A DNA stretch of 64,000 bases from DATBSL01 sp963729875 (GTDB lineage: Bacteria; Acidobacteriota; Vicinamibacteria; Fen-336), in NCBI GenBank assembly GCA_963729875.1, contig CAVSPR010000006.1, forward strand, positions 558,001 to 622,000, written 5' to 3'. A program made the translations under genes and the position numbers. The notes under the pieces were generated by a model. It made no database searches. It saw nothing but the letters and a program-made list of their open reading frames with translations, and had not been told where the DNA came from. Numbering within the stretch: the stretch's first letter is position 1; every line of letters begins with the position of its first letter. Of this stretch, positions 1 to 9,344 are shown piece by piece.

Positions 1-1263
1 TCCGCCGAGGAGGCGGTGAAGACCGTCCGCAGCGGCGACCACGTGTGGCTGCACGCCGGCTGCAACAACCCCGAGGAGCTGCTGAAGGCGATGGTCGGCC
101 GGGCCGGCGAGCTGCGCGACGTGGAGGTGACGCACCTGCTCACCTTCGGGGCGGCCGACCACGTCGACCCGCGCTACGAGGGCTCGTTCCGCCACCGGGC
201 CCTCTTCACCGGCCCGAACGTCCGGCGGGCGGTGAACGAGGGCCGCGCCGACTTCGTGCCCGTCTTCCTCTCCGAGATCCCCGGGCTGATCCGTTCGCGG
301 GGGATCCCGGTCGACGTGGCCTTCATCCACGTGTCGCCCCCGGACGAGCACGGCTTCTGCTCCTACGGGGTGGGCGTCGAGTGCACGAAGGCCGCGTCGG
401 AGACCGCGAGCAGGGTGGTGGCGCTCGTGAACCGGCAGATGCCCCGCTCGCTCGGGGACTCGTTCATCCACGTCTCCCGCCTCGCCCACGCCGTCGAGAT
501 CGACCGGCCCCTGGTCGAGCTGCCGCAGTCGACCGAGGTGGGGGAGGTAGCGCGCGCGATCGGGAGCAGCGTCGCATCCCTGATCGAGAACGGCTCCACG
601 CTGCAGATGGGCATCGGCGAGATCCCGGACGCGGTGCTGCTGTTCCTGAAGGAGAAGCGCGACCTCGGGATCCACACGGAGATGTTCTCTGACGGCGTCG
701 TCGAGCTGTTCGAGGCCGGCGTGATCACGGGCGAGGCGAAGACGCTGCACAAGGGCAAGATCGTCTCCTCCTTCGTCCTCGGCTCGAAGAAGACCTTCGC
801 CTTCCTCGACAACAACCCGTTCGTCGAGTTCCACCCCACCGAGTACGTGAACGACCCCTTCGTCATCGCCCAGAACGACAAGATGGTGGCGATCAACTCG
901 GCGATCGCGATCGACATCACCGGCCAGGTCTGCTCGGACTCGATGGGGCGCTCCATCTACTCGGGCTTCGGCGGCCAGGTGGACTTCATCCGCGGGGCCC
1001 GGCGCTCGCGGGGAGGCAAGCCGATCATCGCGTTGCCCTCCACCGCCAAGGACGGGAAGATCTCGCGCATCGTGGACGCGCTGGAGGAGGGATCGGGCGT
1101 GGTCACGAGCCGGGCCGACGTCCAGTACGTGGTGACCGAGTACGGGGTGGCCAACCTCTTCGGCAAGTCGCTCCGGGAGCGCGCCCTCGCCCTCATCGAG
1201 TGTGCCCACCCCGACTTCCGCGAGCCGCTCCGCTGCGCGGCGAGGGCCCGCAAGCTGCTGTAG
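1..1263 (+). CDS. 4-hydroxybutyrate/acetate CoA-transferase family protein, 5' end cut by window edge
   Basis: Class I CoA-transferase of the Cat2/4-hydroxybutyrate CoA-transferase type, which moves CoA between an acyl-CoA and a free acid in the cytoplasm. The frame is open from base 1, giving about 420 visible residues; family members are slightly longer, so roughly 15 N-terminal residues probably lie outside. Diagnostic stretches are MGIGEIPDAVL, TEMFSDGVVELFEAGVI (the Glu of TEMFSDG aligns with the catalytic Glu of the family), KIVSSFVLGSKK, YVNDPFVIA and GGQVDFIRGA, followed by the C-terminal VVTEYGVANLFGKSLRERA block. The substrate cannot be read from sequence. The next gene is on the same strand after an 82-base gap. 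Confidence 0.9.
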   Translation, partial: SAEEAVKTVRSGDHVWLHAGCNNPEELLKAMVGRAGELRDVEVTHLLTFGAADHVDPRYEGSFRHRALFTGPNVRRAVNEGRADFVPVFLSEIPGLIRSRGIPVDVAFIHVSPPDEHGFCSYGVGVECTKAASETASRVVALVNRQMPRSLGDSFIHVSRLAHAVEIDRPLVELPQSTEVGEVARAIGSSVASLIENGSTLQMGIGEIPDAVLLFLKEKRDLGIHTEMFSDGVVELFEAGVITGEAKTLHKGKIVSSFVLGSKKTFAFLDNNPFVEFHPTEYVNDPFVIAQNDKMVAINSAIAIDITGQVCSDSMGRSIYSGFGGQVDFIRGARRSRGGKPIIALPSTAKDGKISRIVDALEEGSGVVTSRADVQYVVTEYGVANLFGKSLRERALALIECAHPDFREPLRCAARARKLL

Positions 1264-1345
1264 AAGACGGGCCGCCGGCCCGACGCCTGCTGTAACATGA
1301 GCCGGCCCCGGAGGGACGGCGGGGGGCGAGACGGGAGGGGGTCGC

Positions 1346-2248
1346 GTGGCGAAGACGATCTTCGTCGTGCTGCTGGGGGACGCAGGGGGCAAGGCCGTCG
1401 ACCTCTACCAGGAGCTGCAGGGCAAGGACGCGCTCGCCCAGGGCCAGGAGGCCGGCTACGAAGTCGACGTGCGGTGGGCGACCAGCTTCGACCAGTACGG
1501 AGCCGTCCGCAAGCGGCTGGCTGCCAGCCCGGTGGACGCGGTCGTGGCGGAGCCCGCGAGCATCTCGACGGCGGGGCTGATCCTCAAGAACCTGCAGGGG
1601 AAGACGGGGCTCGTGCTGCTCAATGCCTGGGACCCGAGCTTCGAGCCCTACCTCGCCGGCTGGGGAGCCGGTCTTCCCGTGGGCACCATCAGCCAGCCGC
1701 AGCTGGAGATCGGCCGGATCCAGGGTCGTCAGATCTCGGCGGCGGCGCCGAACGGGGCGAACATCCTCGTGGTGACCGGCCCCTCGCGCGCGTCGGCGGC
1801 CACCGAGCGGCTGGACGGCCTGCGGGCGACGCTGCGGGCCGACGTCAACCTCCACACGACCGAGGCGGGGCAGTGGAGCGAGACGGACGGCCTCCTCGCC
1901 TTCAACAGCTGGTACGGCGTCTTCAAGAGCCGGCGGGAGGAGATCCACGCGATTGCCGGTCACAGCGACGACCTGGCGATCGGGGCGGCAAAGGGCGGGA
2001 CCGCCGCCGCCAACCCCGAGCACGCGCGGATGTTCGGCCGCGCTCTGCTGTTCGGAGTGGGTGCGTGTCCGGGCTACGGGAAGGAGATGGTCGACGCCGG
2101 GAAGCTGAAGGCGAGCGTGATCGTCCGGCCGAACGCGGGAATGGCCATGGCCATGCTGAAGGGCTTCTGGGCCCGAGGCGAGCCGCTTCCGGCCCGCTCG
2201 ACCAGCGAAGCCCTCCCGTACCCCGCGGGGAGCGTGGGACGCGCCTGA
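1346..2248 (+). CDS. Periplasmic-binding-protein-like sugar/ligand-binding protein without signal peptide
   Basis: A 300-residue protein with the two-lobe layout of type 1 periplasmic binding proteins (Peripla_BP_4-like). The N-terminal lobe starts MAKTIFVVLLGDAGGKAVDLYQ and includes the DAVVAEPAS stretch; a second Rossmann-like lobe begins near residue 133 (GANILVVTGPSRAS). The C-terminal part has SDDLAIGAAKGG, a variant of the ligand-contacting loop seen in sugar-binding proteins. There is no signal peptide or lipobox, and no permease or ATPase gene beside it, so it may be a cytoplasmic sensor rather than a transporter subunit. The GTG start at 1346 has a purine-rich GGGAGGGGG ribosome-binding stretch upstream. 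A TAACAT hexamer at 1293-1298 could be its -10. Confidence 0.7.
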   Translation: MAKTIFVVLLGDAGGKAVDLYQELQGKDALAQGQEAGYEVDVRWATSFDQYGAVRKRLAASPVDAVVAEPASISTAGLILKNLQGKTGLVLLNAWDPSFEPYLAGWGAGLPVGTISQPQLEIGRIQGRQISAAAPNGANILVVTGPSRASAATERLDGLRATLRADVNLHTTEAGQWSETDGLLAFNSWYGVFKSRREEIHAIAGHSDDLAIGAAKGGTAAANPEHARMFGRALLFGVGACPGYGKEMVDAGKLKASVIVRPNAGMAMAMLKGFWARGEPLPARSTSEALPYPAGSVGRA

Positions 2249-2276
2249 GCCAGCCGGCGGGCCCCGCGCGCCGGCG

Positions 2277-3710
2277 CTACCAGACGCCGGTCGTCAGGTA
2301 CTCGTGGATCGATCGAGCCGCGTTGCGGCCCGCGCCCATGGCCAGGATGACCGTGGCGGCCCCGGTGACGATGTCGCCTCCCGCGAAGACGCCCTGCTTC
2401 GAGGTGCGGAGCGTCTCCTGGTTCGCCACCGCGATGTAGCCCTTCTTGTTGGTCGCGAGGTCGGGGGTCGTGGACTGCACGAGGGGGTTCGGGCCGGTGC
2501 CCACCGCCACGATCGCCACGTCGAGGGGGATGTCGAACTCCGAGCCCTCGATCGGCACCGGGCGGCGCCGCCCGGAGTCGTCCGGCTCGCCGAGCGCCAT
2601 GCGGATGCAGCGGGCCGCCCGCAGCCAGCCCCGCTCGTCCCCGAGGAAGGCCACCGGGTGGGTGAGGGTGTGGATCTCGACCCCCTCGTCCTTCGCGTGG
2701 TGGATCTCCTCGGCCCGGCCCGGCATCTCGGCCTCGGAGCGGCGGTAGAGCATCATCGCCTTCGCCGCGCCCAGGCGCATCGAGGTCCGGATGGCGTCGA
2801 GGGCGGTGTTGCCCCCGCCGATGACGGCGACGTTCTTGCCCCGGCAGTCGTAGATCGGCTCGTCGTACTCCGGGAAGCGGTAGGCCTTCATCAGGTTGAC
2901 GCGTGAGAGGAACTCGTTCGCGGAGTAGACGCCGTTGAGGTTCTCGCCGGGGACGCCGAGGAACTTGGGCAGCCCGGCGCCGGTGGCCACGAAGACGGCG
3001 TCGTAGCCCTCCTCCCGCATCAGCTCGTCGATGGTGACGGTGCGGCCGACGACGACGTTCGTCTCGAACCGCACGCCCATCTTCTTCATGTTCTCGACCT
3101 CCCGCCGGACGATGTCCTTCGGGAGGCGGAACTCGGGAATGCCGTACACGAGGACGCCGCCGATCTCGTGGAGGGCCTCGAACACCGTCACGTCGTGGCC
3201 CTTCTGGACGAGGTCGCCGGCGGTGGTGAGCGACGCGGGGCCGCTGCCCACGCAGGCCACCTTCTTCCCCGTGGAGGGGGCCCGAGGGGGCAGGCCCAGC
3301 TCGCCCGAGGACGCCTCCCAGTCGGCGATGAACCGCTCGAGGTAGCCGATGGCCAGCGGGTCGAACTTCTTCCCGATGACGCAGGCGCCCTCGCACTGGT
3401 CCTCCTGGGGGCACACGCGGCCGGTCACCGCGGGCAGGACGTTGTCCTCCCGCATCTTCGCCGCCGCGGCCTTGAAGTCCTTCTTCAGCACGAGGTCGAC
3501 GAACTCGCGGACCTTCACCCCGACCGGGCAGCCCTTGACGCACTTGGGGTCGGCGCACTCGATGCAGCGCGAGGCCTCCGTGGCCGCCATGGCCGCGGCG
3601 AGGCCGAGGTTGACCTCCTCGAAGTTGCGGCTGCGGGCGGCCGGGTCCTGCTCCGGCATCCGCTGCCGGGGGATCTTGACGCGCTCCTTGGGGGAGAGGG
3701 GGTTGGTCAT
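2277..3710 (-). CDS. NADPH-dependent glutamate synthase small subunit-like flavoprotein (NfnB/SudA/GltA type)
   Basis: A 477-residue FAD/Fe-S pyridine-nucleotide oxidoreductase. Near the N-terminus are the cysteine clusters CIECADPKCVKGCPVG and CPQEDQCEGAC that bind [4Fe-4S] centres. The first dinucleotide fold starts KKVACVGSGPASL, the second NVAVIGGGNTALDA, and the C-terminal FAD motif is GVFAGGDIVTGAATV. The start overlaps the stop of the upstream flavoprotein by 4 bases (ATGA), so the two are translationally coupled. Adjacent to an NfnA/SudB-like partner, the pair resembles NADH-dependent ferredoxin:NADP oxidoreductase (NfnAB) or sulfide dehydrogenase (SudAB). No large glutamate synthase subunit is nearby, which argues against a plain GltBD role. 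Confidence 0.88.
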   Translation of the reverse strand: MTNPLSPKERVKIPRQRMPEQDPAARSRNFEEVNLGLAAAMAATEASRCIECADPKCVKGCPVGVKVREFVDLVLKKDFKAAAAKMREDNVLPAVTGRVCPQEDQCEGACVIGKKFDPLAIGYLERFIADWEASSGELGLPPRAPSTGKKVACVGSGPASLTTAGDLVQKGHDVTVFEALHEIGGVLVYGIPEFRLPKDIVRREVENMKKMGVRFETNVVVGRTVTIDELMREEGYDAVFVATGAGLPKFLGVPGENLNGVYSANEFLSRVNLMKAYRFPEYDEPIYDCRGKNVAVIGGGNTALDAIRTSMRLGAAKAMMLYRRSEAEMPGRAEEIHHAKDEGVEIHTLTHPVAFLGDERGWLRAARCIRMALGEPDDSGRRRPVPIEGSEFDIPLDVAIVAVGTGPNPLVQSTTPDLATNKKGYIAVANQETLRTSKQGVFAGGDIVTGAATVILAMGAGRNAARSIHEYLTTGVW

Positions 3711-4604
3711 CGCTTGGCCTCCTCGGCCTGCGCCAGGAGGCGGCACTCGTGGCCGGGCACCAGGGCGAGGTCGCGCTCCGGGTGCTCGAGGAACTCCTTC
3801 AGGGACCGGGACTCCATCTCCCGGTACATGGCGTTCCGGTTCGCCAGGTTCTGGAAGTCCACGAGGTGGGCGTCGAACTCGGGCCCGTCCACGCAGGCGA
3901 ACTGGCTCTTCCCTTCGACCGTGACCCGGCAGCCGCCGCACATGCCGGTGCCGTCGACCATCACGGAGTTGAGGCTGACGATCGTCTTGATGCCGTGGGG
4001 CCGGGTGGTCTCCGCCACCGCCCGCATCATCGGGATCGGGCCGATCGCGAGGACGTAGTCGATCCGCTCGCCGGCCTCGATCAGGGCCTTGAGCTTGTCG
4101 GTGACGAGGCCCTTCTCGCCGTAGCTGCCGTCGTCCGTCGTCACGTGGAGGGCGTCGCTCGTGCGCGCGGATCTCGTCCTCGAGCACGACGAGGGCCCGG
4201 GTGCGTCCGCCGAGGATCGAGATCACCCGGTTTCCGGCCTGCTTGAGGGCGACCGCGGTGGGGTAGGCGATGGCCGCCCCGACGCCCCCGCCGATCACGC
4301 AGGCGGTGCCGAAGTTCTCGACCTCCGAGGGCTTGCCGAGCGGGCCGACGACGTCGGCCAGGGAGTCGCCGGCCTCGAGGGAGTTGAGGAGCTTCGTGGT
4401 CTTGCCGATGCCCTGGACGACGATCGTGATGTCGCCGCGCTCGGCGCTCGAGTCGGCGATCGTGATCGGGATGCGCTCCCCGCGGTCGTGCACGCGGAGG
4501 ATCACGAACTGGCCGGCCTGGCGCTTGCGGGCGATCCGGGGCGCCTCGATCCGGAACAGCTTCACGTCCGGGGCGAGAAGGCGAGCTTCTTGTATCTGAA
4601 ACAT
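3707..4604 (-). CDS. Ferredoxin:NADP reductase-like FAD/[2Fe-2S] subunit (NfnA/SudB type), frame interrupted
   Basis: About 298 residues once one extra base near 4165 is removed. The N-terminal beta barrel of the PyrK/NfnA family starts MFQIQEARLLAPDVKLFR and holds the flavin-binding RKRQAGQFVILR and RIPITIADS segments. An NAD-binding domain follows (GGGVGAAIAYPTA). The C-terminal part carries the [2Fe-2S] ligands in GMCGGCRVTVEGKSQFACVD, typical of NfnA, SudB and PyrK-like proteins. It would pass electrons between NAD(H), flavin and the partner encoded immediately downstream. The frame break falls between EDEIRAH and SDALHVTTDDG; because both sides align to one family, I treat it as a sequence error. 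No clear ribosome-binding site precedes the ATG. Confidence 0.82.
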
Positions 4605-4828
4605 GGTCGAAACGGACTAAAGCACGAAACGGGCCAGGCCTAAACTGCCTTTTGGGCGCGTTCGCTGCCGGAGATGCGGGCACGCCGGGGTGGGCGGCGC
4701 AAGGGTTTCGCGCCCCGGCGGGCCGCCCGTCGGACACGGCCGTCCGGCGAGAAACCGGACAACGCAGCCGTAACCCGTGTCTTTTCAGCACTGAATCCCC
4801 GGGTATGCGCCTTGCGTATCCCCTCGGC
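4605..4828. other. Divergent intergenic region between nfnA-like gene and zinc-ribbon gene
   Basis: About 220 bases lie between the leftward flavoprotein gene and the rightward mini-protein. Apart from the TATCCC hexamer next to the mini-protein start, I see no strong promoter, hairpin terminator or riboswitch-like structure. Confidence 0.4.
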
Positions 4829-5059
4829 GTGATGAAGATCCTACACCACCGAGCGACACGCCACTTCATCGCCCTCCTCGTCGAATGCCGCTGCGGGAAG
4901 AAGTTCCTGCACCGGCTGGACCGCCCGGTCGTCGCGTGCCTGCAGTGCGGCAGGCTCGACGACTTGGGGCGAATCATCGAGAAGCTCCGCGCGGCCCGCG
5001 AGGCCGAGCGGCGAAGGGCGCCGAAGGCGGCACGCCGCGCACGAATTCGCGCCGCCTGA
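4829..5059 (+). CDS. Zinc-ribbon mini-protein of unknown function
   Basis: A small basic protein of about 75 residues with one CxC...CxxC zinc-ribbon-like knuckle (ECRCGKKF then ACLQCGRL), followed by a charged, probably helical tail rich in Arg, Lys and Ala. An ATG at 4832 gives MKILHHRATRHFIALL; an in-frame GTG directly before it at 4829 is also possible. A TATCCC hexamer at 4817-4822 lies exactly 6 bases before that GTG, with no Shine-Dalgarno, which fits a leaderless start. A longer in-frame extension to 4652 has poor composition and is rejected. Function is unknown; nucleic-acid binding or a small regulatory role would fit. Confidence 0.55.
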   Translation: MMKILHHRATRHFIALLVECRCGKKFLHRLDRPVVACLQCGRLDDLGRIIEKLRAAREAERRRAPKAARRARIRAA

Positions 5060-5101
5060 GCGGGGCCCGGGTCGGTCCGCGGGGGCCCCCGTCCGCCGCG
5101 G

Positions 5102-5107
5102 TAGAAT
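5102..5107 (+). promoter_or_regulatory. -10 hexamer TAGAAT, leaderless geometry
   Basis: TAGAAT is followed by six bases and then the GTG at 5114 that starts the ABC exporter. There is no Shine-Dalgarno sequence between them, so transcription would begin at or next to the start codon. No convincing -35 is visible 17 bases upstream. Confidence 0.45.
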
Positions 5108-5113
5108 GCCGCG

Positions 5114-7036
5114 GTGAGGGGAGTCGCCCGGGTCGCGACACGGCTTTCGAAGCAGTCCGCCCGGGGCAGCAAGCCCGAGCGGCTGCGGGCCCTGCTCCCC
5201 GACGTCTGGGCGCTGGTGAAGCCCCGGCGCGGGCTGCTCGGCCTCGCCTTCCTGCTGATGGCGGCGAGCCGTGTCGCCGGGCTCGTCCTGCCCGCCTCCA
5301 CGAAGTTCCTGATCGACGACGTGATCGGCCGCCGGCAGCGTCGAGCTGCTCCTGCCCCTCGTCGGGGCCGTGGTGGCCGGCCACCGTCGTCCAGGGGCTG
5401 CAGCTCGTTCGCCCTCACCCAGCTCGTGTCGAAGGCGGCGCAGCGGCTGATCGCCGAGCATGCGCGTCCGGGTGCAGGAGCACGTCGGCCGGCTGCCGGT
5501 CGCCTTCCACGACGCGAACAAGACGGGCGACCTGGTCTCGCGGATCATGTACGACGTCGAGGGCCTGCGCAACCTCGTGGGCACGGGCCTCGTCGAGCTC
5601 GCGGGCGGGCTCTGACGGCGGCGCTGGCCTTCGCGGTCATGCTGCACCTGAGCCCCCGGATCGACGCTGCTGACGCTCGTCGGCCCTCGCGGCTGTTCGC
5701 CCTCGTCGCTTCCGGGCGTTCCGGGTCCTGCGGCCGATGTTCCGCGAGCGCGGGCAAGCTCTACGCCGAGGTGACCGGGCGCCTCACCGAGTCGCTCGGG
5801 GGGGTGCGGGTCGTGAAGGGCTACCACGCCGAGGCGCGGGAGGCGGCGGTGTTCGCCGGCGGCGTCCAGCCGGATCCTGGACAACGTGTTCCGCACGCTG
5901 TCGCGCGACGTCGGTGCTGTCGCTGTCCTCGACCGTGCTCCTCGGGGTGGTCGGGGCGGGGGTGATGTTCGTCGGGGCGCGCGAGATCCTGGCCGGCCGC
6001 ATGACGGTGGGGGCCTTCTTCACCTACACGGTCTTCCTCGGCTTCCTGGTGGGCCCGTTCTTCCAGATCGTCGCGATCGGGACGCAGCTCACCGAGGCCC
6101 TGGCCGGCCTCGAGCGCACGCGCGAGATCCTGCGCGAGCGGCCGGAGGACGAGGACCCGCGGCGCACGGTCTCGCTGCTCGCCGTGCGGGGCGAGGTCGC
6201 GTTCGAGGGCGTGGGCTTCGCCTACCGCGAGGGCGAGCCGGTGCTGCACGACGTCTCGCTCGTCGCCGCCCCGGGGACGGTGACCGCGCTCGTCGGCCCC
6301 TCGGGCGCCGGCAAGTCCACGATGATCGGCCTCGTCTGCGCCTTCCACGTGCCGTCCGAGGGGCGCGTCCTCGTGGACGGGATCGACCTCTCCACCGTGC
6401 AGCTCGACTCCTACCGGAGCCAGCTGGGGGTCGTGCTGCAGGAGACGTTCCTGTTCGACGGGACGATCCGCGAGAACGTGGCCTTCTCGCGGCCGACGGC
6501 GCGGGCGGAGGAGGTCGCTGGAGGCGTGCCGCATCGCGCACGTCGGCGAGTTCGCGGACACGTTTCCCGACGGCCTCGACACGCTGGTCGGGGAGCGCGG
6601 CGTGCGCCTGTCGGGGGGGCAGCGCCAGCGGGTGGCGATCGCCCGGGCGATCCTGGCGGACCCCCGGATCCTCATCCTCGACGAGGCGACGTCGAGCCTC
6701 GACTCGGAGTCCGAAGCGCTGATCCAGGAGGGCCTGGGCTTCCTGATGAAGGGGCGCACGACGTTCGTGATCGCCCACCGGCTCTCGACGATCCGCCGCG
6801 CGGACCAGATCCTGGTGGTCGAGAAGGGCCGGATCGTCGAGCGCGGCACGCACGCGGAGCTGCTTCGCGGCGGGCGGCCGCTACCGCGAGATGTACGACC
6901 GGCAGCACGGGGTGACGACGAACCTGTTCCTCGCACCGGGGGAGGGGGACGGCGTGGCCGCAGGAGCCGCCCGGGGCCGGAGGAGGAGCCGGCCGTCGAG
7001 AAGCGGCCCCGCATGCTGGGGCTGCTCGACCCGTGA
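5114..7036 (+). CDS. ABC exporter, fused membrane and ATPase domains, frame interrupted several times
   Basis: About 630 residues when the frames are joined: an N-terminal six-helix transmembrane domain (segments such as GLLGLAFLLMAASRVAGLVL, LSLSSTVLLGVVGAGVMFVG and VGAFFTYTVFLGFLVGPFF) and a C-terminal ATPase. The ATPase has Walker A GPSGAGKST, Q-loop region GVVLQETFLFDG, signature LSGGQRQRVAIARA, Walker B ILILDEATSSLD and the H-loop in VIAHRLST. This is the MsbA/MdlB type exporter of lipids or drugs from the inner membrane. The frame shifts near 5335, 5461, 5613, 5660-5740, 5870-5930, 6520 and 6880; the pieces align end to end, so I read one gene with many sequence errors. Its stop overlaps the next start (GTGA at 7033-7036). 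Confidence 0.8.
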
Positions 7037-8165
7037 GCGCCCGCTCGCCGTTCCAGGACGCGGTCGTCCTCGCGCCCCTCACGGTCGGGGGCAACCTGCC
7101 GTTCCGCCGGCTCTGCTCCGAGCTGGGCGCCGACGTGACGGTGGGCGAGATGGCCGTCGTGCGCAAGCTGCTCGGCGGCAGCCCGTCCGAGTTCGCCCTG
7201 CTGAAGAGCCACCCGGACGAGCGGCTGTTCGGCGTGCAGCTCGCGGACAAGAAGCCGGAGAGCCTGGCCGAGGGCGCGCGGCTCGCGGAGTCGCGCGGGG
7301 CGCGCTTCGTGGACCTCAACTGCGGCTGCCCGATCGACCAGATCACCCGCCGCGGCCTCGGGGCGAGCCTGCTGCGCAAGCCCGCGCGGCTCGGCCGGCT
7401 GGTGGCGGCGATGAAGGCGGCGGTCACGATCCCGGTGACGGTGAAGCTGCGGGCGGGGTGGCACGAGGACAAGGTCAACGTGTCGGAGGTGGCCCGGGCC
7501 TGCGAGGAGGGCGGGGCGGACGCGATCGCCATCCACGGGCGGACCCGCGAGCAGCGCTACAGCCAGGCGGCGGACTGGGACCTCGTCGGGAAGGTGGCGG
7601 CCGAGCGCGGGGTGCCCGTGATCGGCAACGGCGACATCCTCACCCCCTACGAGGCGGAGGAGCGCCGGGCCCGCTCGGGCGTCCGCTCGGTGATGCTCGG
7701 GCGCGGCGCGCTCATCAAGCCGTGGCTCTTCCGCGAGATCAAGGAGGGCCGGACCTGGCTGCCCACGCCGGAGGAGCGCTTCGCGCGTCCTGTGGCGGTT
7801 CGTGGAGCTGCAGCGCGAGCACTTCGGCGCCGACGAGCGCGGGCGGAGGAGGGCGATGCGCTTCCTCCCGTGGCACCTCAACTTCTTCTGCCGCTACGTG
7901 CCCCTGCCCGAGGAGGAGTACGGCGAGCCGGCCCGCCGCCACCCCCTGCTGCAGTCGCGCCTGCTGGCCCCGCCGCCGGCCTCCACGCTCGAGAGGCTGC
8001 TCGGCGACGCGCGCCCCGACACGCATCGCCGGCTCGCGGACGAGCTGCTGGCCTCGTCGACGCTCGAGGAGGCGCGGGAGCGGGCGGAGCGGCTGGCAGC
8101 GCTCCCTGCCCCCGGACGAGGGGGACGGCGAGCTGCGCGTCGCCGCCTCCGAGGTGGCCGGCTGA
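7033..8165 (+). CDS. tRNA-dihydrouridine synthase, Dus3-like
   Basis: FMN-dependent reductase that converts uridine to dihydrouridine in tRNA. It has the barrel start VVLAPLTVGGNLPFRRLC, the catalytic-Cys region DLNCGCPIDQITRRGLGASL, GRTREQRYSQAADW and the FMN-phosphate loop GNGDILTPYEA followed by GRGALIKPWLFREIKEGRTW. The EMAVVRKLLGG start of the second block, the PIDQITRRG stretch, the QRYS.AADW block and the GALIKPWLF.EIKE.R.W ending are characteristic of eukaryotic Dus3-type enzymes more than of bacterial DusA/B/C. The C-terminal helical domain (WHLNFFCRYVPLPEEEYG) is read in another frame after a shift near 7785, and the last residues after a second shift near 8105. The GTG start overlaps the exporter stop. 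Confidence 0.85.
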
Positions 8166-8184
8166 GGAAGGGCGTCCGGGCGCC

Positions 8185-9214
8185 TCAGTCCACGTACCGG
8201 TGGCGCGTCAGGACGGTGCCGCGCCGCCCGGCGAGGGCGAGGCGGACGCGGTGCTCGCCGCGCGAGCCCTCCGGCGGCTCGAACGTGAGGAGGTAGTGAC
8301 CGGAGAGGGCGGCCGCCACCCGGGAGAGGGCCGCGCCCGCGTTCTCGTGGACCTTGAAGTACTCGCCGCCGGTGTCCTCCGCGACCTGCCGGAGTCCGAC
8401 CTCGAGGGAGTGCCAGGAGGCCTCCGTGACGTCGAGGCAGTAGACGGCCGCCCGTGCGCGGTCGAGGGCTTCGCGGGCCCGGTCGTAGTGCGCGTCCATC
8501 ACGACCGCACCTCCCTCCAGCCGGCCGAGCCCCCATCCGAAGAGGATGATCGTCTTTGCGCCGGCGATCGGGCGAAGGGCCTGGCCGAGCGCCAGGAGCG
8601 CCTGCTCGGGCGAGGCGGCACCGAGCGCCCTTTCGCGGTCGAGGTGCGCGGCGAGCGAGGGATCGGGGCCGGCCGGGACGGGGTCCGGGCCAGCGGAGGA
8701 GGACGGAGTCGTCGATCGTGTGCCGGACCGCGGCCAGGTCGTTCGTGAAGTCGAGGTGCAGGCGGAGGTGGGAGTCGTAGGTGAGGACGGCCACGCGGTC
8801 GCGGGGTCCCAGCGGGTCGAGGAGGGCCCGCGCCTGGTCGAGGCCGCGCATCAGGCCGCGCAGGCGCGTGCGCTCGAAGTCCTTCTGGAAGAGGAGCACG
8901 ACGAGACGGCCGTACGAGCGCACCGCTCCCGGGGAGGCAGAGACGGACGGGGCCGGCCTCGGTTGTCCGCCGGGCCCTCCGCGACCCACACGACGGAGTC
9001 GAGGGCCACGGGTCGGTCGTCCACACGAAGCCGAAAGTCGTGCGGCTCGAGCCCGGCCAGCGGGCCGGCCGCCCGGGCCGACCACCCGGGCCTCCAGCAC
9101 CACGCGCGCGGTGCCGACTCCCGGGAGCCGGTACGGGGGCTCCTGCGACGCCCCCGGCGCGGCCACCGGTGCCGCGGCCAGCGCGAGCGGTGCGAGGCGC
9201 AGTGCGAAGGCCAT
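8185..9214 (-). CDS. Secreted VWA-domain protein resembling the VWFA-related Acidobacterial family, frame interrupted
   Basis: Roughly 340 residues with an N-terminal signal peptide (MAFALRLAPLALAAAPVAAP). A short beta segment with HDFRLRVDDRPVALDSVVWV precedes a von Willebrand factor A-like fold (RLVVLLFQKDF, LDPLGPRDRVAVLTYDSHLR, RPIAGAKTIILFGWG). The C-terminal part reads TGGEYFKVHENAGAALSRVA and ALSGHYLLTFEPPEGSRGEH, as in the many VWFA-related proteins of Acidobacteria. The usual DxSxS metal-binding motif is not evident at the first strand. Several frame shifts (near 9085, 8935 and 8710-8500) are judged to be sequence errors. A TAGCAT hexamer ends 7 bases before the ATG. Confidence 0.75.
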
Positions 9215-9221
9215 CGGCCGG

Positions 9222-9227
9222 ATGCTA
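9222..9227 (-). promoter_or_regulatory. -10 hexamer TAGCAT, leaderless geometry
   Basis: On the minus strand TAGCAT is followed by seven bases and then the ATG at 9214 of the VWA protein. No Shine-Dalgarno is present. A rightward TAGCCT at 9258-9263 may serve the divergent MATE gene. Confidence 0.4.
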
Positions 9228-9344
9228 GCACGCGGCCTTCCCGGCTGCCGCCCGTGCTAGCCTGACGGTTTCGAGGGAGAGCTCCGTGGGGTCTGGCGGG
9301 AGAGAGCGAAGGCGGCGTGGACCGGGCCGGGAGGCGGCCGCGAG

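Noticed and set aside
2249..2276. GC-rich inverted repeat between convergent genes as bidirectional terminator
   Set aside because: The stem is short and imperfect, with no T-run on either strand.
4652..4828. N-terminal extension of the zinc-ribbon mini-protein
   Set aside because: Composition is non-coding and the extension crosses the likely -10 hexamer.
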